64,000 nucleotides of DNA, taken from contig WHVD01000003.1 in the NCBI GenBank assembly GCA_015178975.1, positions 1,302,001 to 1,366,000 of the forward strand. Direction: 5' to 3'. The notes below the pieces were generated by a model. That model was given only the letters and a program-made list of their open reading frames with translations. It was not told the origin of the DNA and did no database searches. Position 1 is the first letter of the stretch. The number at the start of each line of letters is the position of its first letter. The stretch comes from Hysterangium stoloniferum. Taxonomy: Eukaryota; Basidiomycota; Agaricomycetes; Hysterangiales; Hysterangiaceae. A program made the translations under genes and the position numbers. Shown piece after piece: positions 11,924 to 24,775 of this stretch.

Positions 11924-12318
11924 TTGTATATGTTGCCTTCATGGCGGCATCGGCTTCACATTTCACATTTTCCCTTTCCTTGATCAGTTTCGCCACTTCA
12001 CTGTCTTCTCAGGGCATCTGGAACCCTAACTCCTACTGATTTAGTCTCCGTCTGTACCATTTCCATGACCAACACTATTACTCCCCGCCATCCGTGAACA
12101 GTATTTGTATGATTATTTTCCACGTCTCCGTGACTGGTGATGATACCTTAGCGTCCTACATTTTCTCTAATTCGATTTTCACTTGGTCTCCCCTACAGAT
12201 ACATAAATATCTCACGGAATCGCGGTTACTCATATTTTCTGTACAAACCCTATATAGAATATTTCTCTGGATCCAATCTTGAGTGGTTTAGAAGCCGTGA
12301 GACTCGACTGACTACTTT
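11924..12318. other. Convergent 3' intergenic region (Rheb / beta-mannosidase)
   Basis: 395 bp between two convergent stop codons. It is AT-rich and presumably holds both 3' UTRs. No gene, RNA or repeat seen. Confidence 0.5.
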
Positions 12319-15300
12319 TCAAGCCGACTCATCCCCTAAGTATCTTGCCTTCACGGTTCTTCCCTCCAATCCGACAGCCTTGACCGTTTGCGGGTCATCG
12401 GGAACTAAATCAATTGCTTGGTCGCTCCACTGGACATCCTCGCCATCCACGTCTAGCACTATACCTTTGATGGGACGATCAGTAGACAACTGCACCGATT
12501 CACCATCCGCATCAACGGTGATCTTAAACCCAAGATCTCTTGGGTTGGGAAAGTTAATAAATTTGTAGGGTTCAGGCCTATGAAGAGTATTAATCAATAA
12601 AGCATTCTTCGGTTCACCGGGGGAAAGGAGGTTAAAAGGAATCACCAATTGGAGTGCCGGCCCAAGATCACACCAGACTCATCAATCAAACGCACGGAAA
12701 CAATGATAGGCTTAGCATTCTCGCTCAGTGTCGTTCTTTGCGTCTGTCCGGGAAGACTCCCAACGAAGAATTCTGTGCTTGAGTTTGCCTTTAGGATAAT
12801 CTTGTCTGTCCTGTGTTCGCGCCACGTAGGGTCATCCAAATTGAAGACCGTGACATCAAGTGTTGCTTCCTTGTCCTCCAAAGTCTTATTTGTTCCCCAT
12901 ATCTCAATGACGGTGTCGATTGTAAAGAACGCCGCTGTGCTTTCATCCTTGAAAGTTTTTTTGTCCTTGCGAGTGACACCCACAGTGTACGGGCAGAGCT
13001 CCCGTGCGATTGCGTAGTAGGCAGGCTTAGGACGTAAGAAGTAGTCAATTATTGCCCAGCTACGGAGAGAGGACGTAAGCCAGATCCGTTATGTTAAGAA
13101 ACATCTACGAACGATGTGACAGGCCAGCAATCATTAATCTGGGTAATTGGATAAATACAGGAAACATGGATATTGCAAAGTGTCGCATACCTGCCACACA
13201 AGGGCACCAGCACAATACTCTTTACCGTGTCCGCGCCATTCACGTCGCCAAAGACGGTAGGCACTCGCCAAGGTTTCAGCCTGCATGATTTGTGTATAAT
13301 ACACATAACTATGTAGACATATCATTCGTCGGCTAAATCTCATAAAAAGCTATCAGCCTACCTTTCTATATCAAATGCATGCTTAAAGTTTTCAATTAAA
13401 TAGCCCTGAGGAGATAGCAACTGAGCAAGAGAACGAACGATGTTTGCAGGACTAAATACCTCGAGTCGTCTCTGCCAATTGGCAGCTTTATTGTGGACGT
13501 CCATGGTCCGAGATTGGGGGTGGCGCTCCTCTTTATTGCCGTCCAGCCAGTAATCAACCGTCCGCATATTGGGGAATCCTTCCCTGAAAGACAAAAATAA
13601 TAACTTTGTATTCGCCTAGGAGCTCAATCATACGCACATGCCGAACTCCGATACGAAACGTCCAGAGAGGATGTCCCAATTTTGCCATGGCTCCTGCGTA
13701 CCCTTCAAGACAATGTTAGTTCTCTACTCGCAAGTCAGTACATGTGCGATTTTGAGCTCACATGCCATACGTTCCCTAGAATATGATTAGCGTGATTAAA
13801 CATTCAAGAGAGGAGGCATTGTATAGATTACACTGGTGGAGATCACTGGGAATAAAAGCATTAAATTTTCAACAATGTTGCTATATAAAAATTACAACGC
13901 ACCCAAAAGTCCTATCTGTTGTATCCTTTCCGTAACCGCTGCATTATCTCTTAGTTACAGCATTGCAAAAAAACAAATCCTTACGAATATGGCGAACCGC
14001 GATGATAGTAAATATCAGACAGACGATTGGTGATCTCAGGCAATACACGCTCGTAGATATGACGACCAGGAAAGTTTGTCTTTTTGAAATCGGAGGTCTC
14101 ATCGGAGTAATCTAGCGTCAGATTGAGCGACTCAGCAAGCTGATAGTCTATAGAAGGGGCGGAAGTGAGTTTTGGCTGCATATGCTTCATGGTATCAAGA
14201 CGTATACCTTCGTTGTTTCCGGCTACATCATGACGGAGCGTTAGCTTCGCATCTTATAGGAGATTATGGAGCCAAACCAAAAATAACCAAAGAAGGATGG
14301 TTTCGCAATCTTTTTACATTCGCCTCTGCTTCAGCAGTGACTTCTTTGAGAAAGCTGTCGTAGGCAGGATACTATAAAAACCCATTTTTCAATGTTGCTT
14401 AGAGAGTCATGTAGCATAAAGTCGGCTTACCTGGCCACATGCGAACATAAAATCTTGCCAAACAAGAATACCCAGTTCTTCAAAATAAAGTGAGCCGGAG
14501 ACATAAGGATGAAGAAGTGGCAAAGTACCATCACAAGTATCATAGAAAATATCTGCTTCCTAAAAAGACATGACTTTTTTTAGAGTGTAATAAATGTATA
14601 ACGGTTGCAATAACCTACATAGATACCGCCTCCCCACACACGAATCATATTTTGATTGCCGTCAACAAGGAGTTGGAGCCATGCTTTGTAAACGTCTGGC
14701 GTGATACTAAATATCATATTAACTATCGGAATTCAAGTTTTTGCAGGTCAGCTACCTTGTAAGGAATGAGTCGGCCGGAATCCAGTTTGAGCCTAGGTTG
14801 TTGTAGACTACGTGTATGAGAATCAATGACAACTCGATTGCTCACCGCCGCAAAAGATGCGAATGTTATTGATTTCGAATAAAAAGGTGCGACCTTCCGC
14901 ACCAACCAACACGTCCTGGACGACACGAGCTCTTCGTATGCCTATTCTTTGCATTTTTGAGTCCAAAAGTCGAGCATTCTATGACAAGATCAACAATGCA
15001 CTCGCTCATATCACAATTCCGCTTACTTCGTCATTTATCACGACTTCTACGGTATAAAGAGGTTGCTTTCCATAACCAACGGGATACCAGAGGTCAAATT
15101 CTCCTTTGGCACTGTTGAATTGTGTAAGGACTTCGCCATCCCTCACGGGGAGATCCGCGTTGCGAACAATGACACCATGTTGATCTTTTATGGAAATAGA
15201 GCAAATTCCAGTAGGGTAAGTTACCACAATAGAGATACTAATAGTGGTGTCTAATGTCTCGGAAACATCAACTTGAATTCTGAGGTCAGTAATTCGGGCT

Positions 15301-16198
15301 TTGTATGTGTGAAGAAAAACTGGTCGCCATGGCCCCATTGTCATTAAAATTGGACCCCAATCCCATCCGTAACTAATTGGCCATTGTCACTCGGGGCATG
15401 CTTTCTGAAGAAACGCGGTGCTTACTTATATTGTGCCTTACGGATATGCAAACGGCTCGAATCACCGTTCCAGAGGTTGAACGTGCCATGTTTCTTCTCC
15501 AAATATTTACCCTTATGGAACACATATTACGTATGTGCACAGATAAAAATTATGTATGTCAAGAAATACCTTCAAATATGTACTTGGAAAAGTTAGCAAA
15601 AGTTCATTAGATCCAGCTCTGAGGTGGTTCTTGACTGGGACACGATAGGGCACAAACATGTTGCTTGCGCTACAGACGCGAGTAAGAACTGGTAAAATTT
15701 TTGAGTTTTAAGAATTATGTTACTCAAGGATTTTGTGGCCATTCTTTGTTTAACAGTAGATGTCAGCGGTGCGCATTCAATGAGATGGGAGTTGCATACA
15801 AGTTGCACGACAGCATAAGTATCGAGACCTTCGAACACCAAATCAGCATTTGGATCAATCAAATCTCCGGCAGTCAGAATGAAGGTGCTCCGAAATGCCC
15901 AATCAGACTCGCCGATCCCTATGAGGTAATTTCAGAGATGTTCGGTTGGTTGTTAGATGTGCAACGATTACATTGGACATCCCACTCATTCTGACCGATG
16001 AACTTCCAGAGCGCACGATAAGAGATGTTGCAATACGGTTAAAATCTTGAATCTTACAGGGTTAGGAATCTTTCCTGCGTTAATGAGTTCTACGTGCACA
16101 CTAGTCGGCACTTGGGAAACGGGTGTCCATTCGGTAAACTTCCCACCGCTTAGCTGAGTGAACTCCCAATTTGTGTTGATTTCAGTTATGGTAGACAT
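12319..16198 (-). CDS. Beta-mannosidase, glycoside hydrolase family 2
   Basis: Hydrolyses terminal beta-mannosyl residues of manno-oligosaccharides and N-glycans. Starts MSTITEINTNWEFTQLSGGK at 16198; no signal peptide, so probably cytosolic. Joined exons give FIGQNEWDVQWIGESDWAFR, NMFVPYRVPVKNHLRAGSNE, GWDWGPILMTMGPWRPVFLH and MIRVWGGGIYEADIFYDTCD. Next come GILVWQDFMFACGQ, then VIFAGNNEDYQLAES with the GNNE acid/base glutamate, then FVSEFGM with the nucleophile glutamate, then GFPNMRTVDYWL and LVWQLNDCWPVTSWAI. The C-terminal beta-sandwich ends VKARYLGDESA at 12319. About 17 introns. The GNNE motif is carried by a 15-nt micro-exon (14222-14208). All catalytic motifs are intact. Confidence 0.9.
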
Positions 16199-16914
16199 TG
16201 CTCGAGACAGAAACAGAAGGCCGAGTACAAACGAAATAGGTACTTCTGATTCCCACAGCTATTTTTGAGTGGGAAATGCCGGGAGTTCGCCAAAGAATGG
16301 TTAGATGGTCCTTGATAGGGCTCAGTGGCGTGGGCACATTTCCTACAATACCTCCCAACAAATTGCTTCGCTTCTAAAAATATAAGTTCCAGCCTTCGAA
16401 TACTCAACATCTTATCTTTTAGGGGTCCCCAGATAAAAAAATATTTTTAAAAATCAAGAGCCAGAAGTTTCTCGTTTAATTTTTCTACAAATTAATAATT
16501 TCTCCGAAAAAATCAAATAATATTTGAGATGATACCTGACATACAGTAGTGATTATCTTACACAATGGTATACATGCATTGTCATCTGCTGCACACCAAT
16601 ACGTGTGTCTCATTAACAAAACACCTTTTTGTAGAAAACATAATGTTTTGAATGCTAAAGTTGTTGATCAGTAGGTTGTGGGTTCGGAGGGCAAGTTCCC
16701 CGACAAGCCCTAAGTGAAACTAGAGGGTGGGTTTGTGAGGAATAAGCAACCCACTAGCAGGGGTTCTTAGACCTGTAGTTAAAATAAAACTAAAAGGCTT
16801 TGATGGATAATCGCAAATTCAAGAGCTTTCGCCAAGTTGTTGGTTCGTCCGGGCGGCCTTCAGACTCTAGCTCGTTGAGTTATTTCTCCAGGTGCTGTTC
16901 CTGTTATAAGAAGT
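16199..16914. promoter_or_regulatory. Divergent intergenic region, beta-mannosidase / STT4
   Basis: 716 bp between divergent start codons. The part near 16430-16560 is very AT-rich (runs of A and T). 16670-16760 is less AT-rich, with short GGGTT/GGTTC stretches that do not fold into a tRNA by eye. No credible coding frame. Confidence 0.4.
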
Positions 16915-19900
16915 ATGGACTAGTACGTTATCACTACCCTAATAGTTAATGGTGTTTAATCAACAGGAACTATGAAGTCTTGAACTAGATTTGCGTCAGC
17001 TCATTCTGACCGACCTCGCACGAAATATTGGCTTAGAAGCTAACTCCCCTTCACCTGAACCGTCTGTGGAGCAGGCTGTCAAACTCGTTTCATCAAATGC
17101 TGAGACTCGGGTTGTTATAGCCGAAGATACGGAGGATACTCCACGCGAATTCATGGTTCGTGCTCGATCTCCGGAGCCTCTCATGCTAATAATTGTTATA
17201 GTCGACCTCCCGAGTACATTGTAATATTGGATTTGCAGAGTTGGCACCTAATATTCCGGATTGCCATGCTGGCACCACGGTGTCGGTCCTGATTGACATT
17301 TTGCGAGATATCCCACACATTGACTTCGACAAGACGCTTTCTTGGAAAGGTGAATTGCTATATATTTTCGTGTCTCGCAGCCATGGCACTAATGCAGAGT
17401 CAGAGTGGGCCCTCTCCGATCAGTTGACATTTGCAACGGTTTCCTCCCTCCTTCGCCTTGCCTTGTCTCATAGTGAACACCGGAGCACGATTGTGAAAGC
17501 CATCTTCAAATTTGCGTCTTTGACCGTCTCGCAACTTAAAGATGCAGATCGTTTGTATCTTATCGTATCATATTTGAAGCCTTACTGATTCTTCATTAGC
17601 CACAACCGTCATATCCCAAATTGCACCTTCATTCCATGGATTTTACCGGGCGATTATATCCACACCATATCCCTGGCTCATCACCGAATGGTATCAACTC
17701 TCCCTAAGCATGAGCGTGTTATTTACTCCGACCGTGGTGGATCGTCTCAATAATCTTTTAATCGACTCTGCACGAGAGGCGGAAAATAATCAAGAACAGG
17801 ATGTTTTCATTCAGACACTACTCACACGGTATATATCAAATGGAAGGCCTTTGACTGGTTATTTCGCTGTCTGTTGCGTTATCGAGATACAGGGGACGGT
17901 CCTTGCTCAGTCCATATCCCCACCTAAATCCATAGACCCCTCTAGCGCGCTCGAAGATGCGGCAGCTGCAAATGCTGTCTGGGCTACTCTCAGTGATCAG
18001 GCTGCAGAAGTCAATGCCATCGAAGATGAGGCGATTCAACTTGGGCTTCAGAACACGGTTGTGTCCGCTATGACATGTTACAGGGATCTTCTTCTGCAAA
18101 TAGAAGAACTGGATGGGGAACCTTCCGTAGATACGTACGCTTGGGAAACCATGTCGGAAAGTCTCGTACGTTTTTTTTTTGTCTTTGTCTTCTACCCCCA
18201 CATCTCCATTAGAAACTTGCTTCAGTGTGCTGTATAGCCCTTCAAGATCTCGATGGAAGCCTCTTGGCAAAATTAAGAGCTTTGCTCAGCGAAGCTTCTC
18301 CTGTCTCGGACGCTTTAGTACAAGAAGCAGCTCTTGAGGCGTCCACTGTTCTGCTACACAAGTGAGACTGATATTGCATGAATATTCTATTTGGGTCATA
18401 AATGTGTACTTCTGTACTTCAGCTTCCCATCCATCGCTTCAGACATGATACATCATCTTCGCCGGTTTATAACGTCTCCTCTTCCAATCTTTGAGGTTGA
18501 GTATGTTACATCTGCTCGCGGTCCCCCACCTTTAGTGGCAGCCGCAAAGTGTCTGGCATTGTGCATTAAGGTTAGCTCTTACATATTTCTTTTTCGTAGT
18601 AAACTGACCATCTTTAGTACGCACCGGGAGATGATCTTGTGCTTTCGAATATGTACTCCTTATTGAATTACATTGCGGCGACCAGTCAAGATATCACAGA
18701 CGGGTCAGGGTTAAGCTCCATTGGCGTGTCCCCTTATATCCATTCCTCGCAGGAGTCAACTGTTCAGTCTCTAGAAACGGGCTGGCTTGGGTATACTGAC
18801 GAGGAGAAACGTCTTGTTAACATCAGTACGATTTCCGTAGTTACTCGTTTAGCTCTGGAGTTCCAGCTGGAAGAGGTTCTTTGACATTTTTTCGCAGTTT
18901 TTATTACTAGTCTGATGTTTGATTTTGTTTATTATCACAGGTGACACGTTTGACCGTATCAATGCTGCTGCAGCGCATCAGAACCGCCGAACCGATTGTA
19001 GAAGCCGCAATCGCTTATAACCTTGTCGATTTGGCACTCGCGGCCCCCGAAAATGCTTTTTTGGACATCATACAAACATTTTCAGGCATAAGTCGTGCGG
19101 CTGACCCTGAAGATGCAAAATTCTCTCATAATGCAGTAAGAGTGATTTAGCTTATATTACATTTTTTTTATTGAGATTATGGGACAAGGTACTGAGTGCT
19201 CAGACGCGACTAGCCAAAGAATTACGTCGTCGCCCAGATTTGCGAAGCCTGTATCTCCAAGAACTTCTAATTTTGTTTTGTGACAAGGGAATTGCCATTC
19301 AGACAATTGCGAATTCTCATCTGCACCGTAAAGTAAGTTTGATAAAACCATTATATAATTTTAACTGATATTCTTACTGATAACAAAAGACTGATGCCCT
19401 GATAAGTCACTTATCGACCCTCGTGTTACCAATTGCAGCTCTACTTGAACACCATGATTTTTTTCCGGATGCGGGGAAAACACCAGAATTCGCTACTTTA
19501 TTCCGAAATATGTGGTTTCTCTGTGTTTTGTTCCGCTTTGCGCCGTCTTTGGGGGGAATTCCCTCTCAATCGGCCCAGCGAGATGCTCTGGTGTCCATAT
19601 CTATCAAGACACCTTCCCTAGTCCGAGAAGATGAAAATGAGTATTTGACCTGCGGACTTGAATATAATTCGGTGATCAGACACGACTATGCGCAGGAGGT
19701 TAGTGGAAAACATTATTTCATTGTTTAGCACTGATAGCACATTCTCTTTGAAGGTCATCGCATTCCATAGAGATACATTAACAAAACTTGTTCCTTTGAG
19801 AGCCAGCGAAATCCGGTATCTTCACCCTGGACTGGTTATATTTCTTCTGGCTATGCATGACTTGGAGACGACGCGTTTCTCTGCGGGCATTTTCTCATCA

Positions 19901-22900
19901 TTGGCGGCATATTTTATGAACAACAGCCTCAATAAGCACACTGCGATGAGCGCGTGCATGGACTCAATTGCCGAGAAGGTTGGACTAAGATCTCTTGATT
20001 TCCTAGAGATTTGATTTAGAGATTGTATGCAGGTCATGCGGGACTGTCAGCTGGATATGAGCAAGAAAATTGGCGAACATAGTGTTCCTCGACAAGTATC
20101 GGCAGAGTTGAAAAGTCTCCTCGTTTACAGCTGCCACCGTGTTGGCAAAGCCCGGGAGGTCGCGTCTCGTTACCTCAATAGACTAATCACTTCCTTGCCT
20201 TCTTTGATGTGTAGCGCACCTTTGGTTTTCGCCATCCTCGAAGTGCTAACTATTCTAAGACGGGGTTGTGAAGGCGAATTTACCGATGAGGTATTCATCT
20301 TCATCATACAGTCCAACTACGTACAATTAACGTCGCACCAGTTCAATCCTGTTTATGAATTCAGTTCGGATCGAGTTGGGATCATTATCGAGCTTACTGA
20401 TTCCTATTCAACGCGTAACGAGATATTAGCACAGTTGCATCGCAACGCCAATAACTGGTTTTCAATCTCTCTTGCCCGTGCACCAATCGAGTTTCAAGCT
20501 ATACTGCAGGTAGGTATGATATATCTACTATATTTATATCACTTTTTACATGACTTGTAGAAATATCTGACCAGTTATCAATCAATCGGTCCACATGAGG
20601 CGGTGGAGCTCGGGGCGTCCTTGGCGCTTCAATTCGCGATTTTGGTGCAGGCAAATAACAAAGGCACTGGTAATGCAACTGCCTTCTGTCTTCGCTTATC
20701 TACTGACTCATAGATGAAGCCCCGATTTCTGGGACACTTTCATGGAAGCCAGACCGGTCCAAGGCCCTGACTAGCCAGATTGCATGTAAAGAACACTTTG
20801 GGGGTGAACCGGACGGATTCAAGCTCGCTTATGCTCCCGGTCTGCCAAATTATTTTTGTTTCTTCGATTTACTCATGTTACACTTAAAGCATCCGTCGGC
20901 ATTGAGAAGGTTCCACCATCTCAAACGCCCCCAAGCATCCGGGATGCGCTTAAATCCAAGATGGCCGAAAGCATACGTGACGTCCAAAACAAGACAAGTG
21001 TACTGACAATTCAAGATTTAAAGCGTTTATTATTTCGCTGTGCATCCATTCTTATTTCTACACCTCAGGTGAATCCGCTATGGTACCACTGACTTGTCCC
21101 TAACGTGAACCTTTATTAAGAGGGAGGATGATCTGTTGCATTATCTTGTCGTTCTGCCATATGAAATATTCACACCACCTTCCATCTCAACGGCGATTGA
21201 GGCGTGGACATGGCTAATGGCTGAAAGACCTGATCTGGAGATGAGCGTCATGTTAGAGTTTAATGCAGCTTGGATGGATGCAATTAAGCACAAAAGGGGC
21301 ATGTTTTCCACTGATATGAAGTAAGTGATTCCCTTATATTATGGCGAATTGAATCCTTACAGGCCTCGCAAGTGCGGAGAACCCGTTTTACAGTCCTATC
21401 GAGTACAGTCCTACTAACAAGGAAGATATCGACAGAGCAGCAGGGTCCTCTCGCCGATCTCTCATACCCCATACACTTCTGCTACAGATGTTACTCAGTC
21501 GTTATCAAGCCGTAAGATATAACCGCCCTGGCCTCGTTCTCTTACTAGTTCGACTGGTCCTACGCTCTGCCCGTGCGTATCGTCAAATGAGGTTAGTAGC
21601 ATTGGTCTTGATCTAAAAATTACTCACCACACTTTAGTACTCATTCTCTTGCACGAGAGTGCCGGTTCACATTTCTTATATTCGGGTTTGAAATTCTCAA
21701 GAGCACAAAAATGGATTTCGCCTGCGAGCACAATTTACGGAAAGAACTGTATTCTGCTGCATACTCCTGGTTCTCAACCACTCCTCAGTACGCATTTAAC
21801 TCTGCCATTTGTACATCATACATGATATTGATCACTGCACAGGTGGTCTTTCGGCGCTGATCGAATTCAATTAGAGGTTGAGATTAGGCTTTTAAATGAA
21901 TTTTTAATTCTAGTGCAAGGAGACTCGATCAGAAGCAGACATCACATATCTATTCTAGATCCCTTACCAGCAGAAACCGGTGTGCTGATTTGAAACCTAT
22001 TGTTTTGTTGCAATACTAAATTCCGCCACGTATCAGAGTCTATTTCCACCTTTAAAGACTTGAATCAATTACTTCGGCTTCTCGTCGAAAGCGAGATATC
22101 CCGACTATCAGTGTGGAGGAATCCATTGAGCGACAGTCAGCGGGGCGGTGACCATGTAAACTTCACAGAAAAGGGTCTTACTGATGTGGGTATTTATTCA
22201 GGAATTTGTCAACTTGCTCACATGTCTTTTTAGGTAACTTGGAGGCGTACCATCACTACTGCATGGAAAATTGATCCAGCCATCGCCATACATCTTTCGG
22301 ACCGCTTCAAGCATCCTGTTATTGATGCTGAAGTTGGAAAATGGGTGCGATCCAATACTCGAACCGTAGTGGGTGTTCCCGACGCCCTGAGGTATCTAAT
22401 TGGAGATCGATTGAATTCTAACGTTCGTCGTGATTTGAAGGTTTGGCGGCTTGATTCCGAGTTGATACTTTCGCTTAACACAAACGGTAGCACTTGTTAT
22501 TATGGGAGCCTGTAACACCCATCACCGCTGTGACCTATTTCGAGCCAAAATATCACAATGAACCGTTGGTGCTCCAATATGCCCACCGCGTACTGGAGCA
22601 ACATCCTGTAGAGTTGACATTCTTTTTCGTCCCCCAAATAGTGCAAGCCCTTCGCAGCGATTCTTTAGGTATCTTTGTGCCCCTCTTTCAACCTTTGTTC
22701 GATTTAGTGAATACTAATATTTTTGATCCAGGTTACGTTGAACGCTTCATTTTTGAAACAGCACAGATCTCACAGTTATTTTGTCATCAAATCATCTGGA
22801 ATATGAAAGCCAACTGTTACAGAGATGATGCTGCAGAATTGGTAGGTATTTGACGAGGCATACGTCTTTTTCAGCTCATCAAATTTACATTGTCAAGGAG

Positions 22901-24584
22901 GATCCCCTGAAACCTACCCTCGAGCAACTAGTGACCTTGGTAGTTGAGTCCCTCTCAGGAGAGGCCAGGGATTTCTACAACAGGGAATTCCGATTCTTCA
23001 ACGAGGTGACATCCATCTCGGGGAAATTAAAGCCTTACGTGGGGAAGCCTAAGGCTGAAAAGAAAGTGAGTTGATTTGCGCGAGGTTGAGACATAGCATT
23101 TTATGCTTTCAAAATTTAAGGCTAAAATTGATGAAGAGATGGCGAAAATTCAAGTTGACGTTGGTGTTTACCTTCCTAGCAATCCAGATGGTACGGTCGT
23201 GGACATTGACAAGAAGTCCGGGAGACCACTACAAAGCCATGCTAAGGTTTGTGCTATGAATGCGACCTACATTCTTACTTAGTGGATTTATGGAACTATC
23301 AGGCACCTTTCATGGCAACCTTTAAAGTTCGAAAGACACAGGTCGTCGTTGATTCAGATCCGAATTCGGTTCTGGAGGGTGAACTATTAGGCAAAACAAT
23401 GGAAATCGATATTTGGCAACAGGCCATTTTCAAAGTTGGGGACGATTGCAGACAAGACGTTTTGGCTTTGCAGATTATTGCAATGTTTAAAAACGTATTC
23501 AGCAGTATAGGACTTACGCTGTATCTTTTTCCTTATCGAGTTACTGCCACCGGTCCTGGAGTGAGCCTTTTGACCCAGTTACCACGAGATGCTACTGATT
23601 GATGAATACTAGTGTGGTGTTATTGATGTAGTCCCTGATTCTACGTCCAGGGATGAAATGGGGCGGGCTAAAATCAACGACTTGCTGGCATTTTTCACAT
23701 CTAAATACGGAGCACAAGACAGTGTCGCCTTCCAGCGTGCTCGCCTGAACTTTATTCAGAGCATGTCAGCTTATTCCGTCGCGTGCTACATCCTTCAGGT
23801 ATGTTTTATCGTTGACGAACCTGGATATGTATCTCGTTAAGAAGTATTCGAAACAGATCAAGGATCGGCATAATGGAAATATAATGATAGATGGTAACGG
23901 TCATATCGTACATATCGGTGAGTATGCATCCTCCCTACATAATTGTGTTCTCAGCGGTTTCACGACATTCTGTCTAGATTTCGGTTTCCTCTTCGATATA
24001 GATAAGTTTAATATTTTGTTGTTGAAAATGTACTGAATGGGTTTCTATCGATATTTACGTCCCGGAGTGAGTTACATAACGGTCGAATTGTCTCGATGGT
24101 ATCTGAACGCAGTTTACAGGGTGTTAAATTTGAGCCAAATTCATTCAAGTTGAATCATGAAATGGTTACATTGATGGGGGGAAGATATTCTCAAGGTTAT
24201 GCCCTTTTTGCCAATCTAACCGTGAAGGCATTCCTGGCAATACGGCCCTATGCGGAGCAGATGATTAACACTGTTCACCTTATGTTGGGGACAGGACTGC
24301 CCAGTTTCAAGGGCGAGCCAACTATCAAACGTCTAAGAGAGCGCTTTGCGTTGGGCTTGACTGAGAGAGATGCTGCTGATTTTATGATGAAGGTGATCAA
24401 AAACGCACACGAGAATATGAGGAGCACCGTATATGATGAATTCCAACGGGTCAGTCACACACTCTAGTCCAGTGAACCTTGTCTAACTAATCATGATATA
24501 TTATTAGTTGCAAAATGGTATGTATATGACCTGTAGCAAATCTATTTTGATGCTAACACCTTTCTAGGCATTCCGTACGCATAG
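16915..24584 (+). CDS. STT4: Phosphatidylinositol 4-kinase alpha
   Basis: Type III PI4-kinase making PI4P at the plasma membrane. The proposed start is an 8-nt first exon ATGGACTA (16915-16922), spliced by GTACGT...TATGAAG into TCTTGAACTAG, reading MDYLELDLRQLILTDLARNI. A long helical-repeat region follows (17000-22800). The lipid-kinase unique/PH-like part ends near 23230 with QSHAKAPFMATFKVRKTQVV. Kinase motifs: IFKVGDDCRQDVLALQII, YRVTATGPGCGVIDVVPDST, the catalytic loop IKDRHNGNIMIDGNGHIVHI, then DFGFLFDI in place of a canonical DFG start, and FKLNHEMVTLMGG. The C-terminus LQNGIPYA ends at TAG 24582-24584. More than 25 introns. Identity is very secure; the micro-exon start is the least certain piece. 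Confidence 0.92.
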
Positions 24585-24775
24585 ATCTTCGATTTAGAGT
24601 CGATTGCCGTAATATTTGCTTAGTCACCAAACCCTCATAAAACTGCCTACCTTGTACTTAGTAGCGAGCAGCGTTGATACTGCATCTATTAGTACCATCG
24701 TTCATTTCACATTCTATCTTATTTGTACCCACATAATCACCTCCGATAATTCTCTGGAAAAACTAAAGCTGAAGG

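Noticed and set aside
16660-16760. Possible tRNA in the beta-mannosidase/STT4 gap (GGGTTCGGAGG)
   Set aside because: No acceptor stem or cloverleaf could be drawn around the TTCG-like word.
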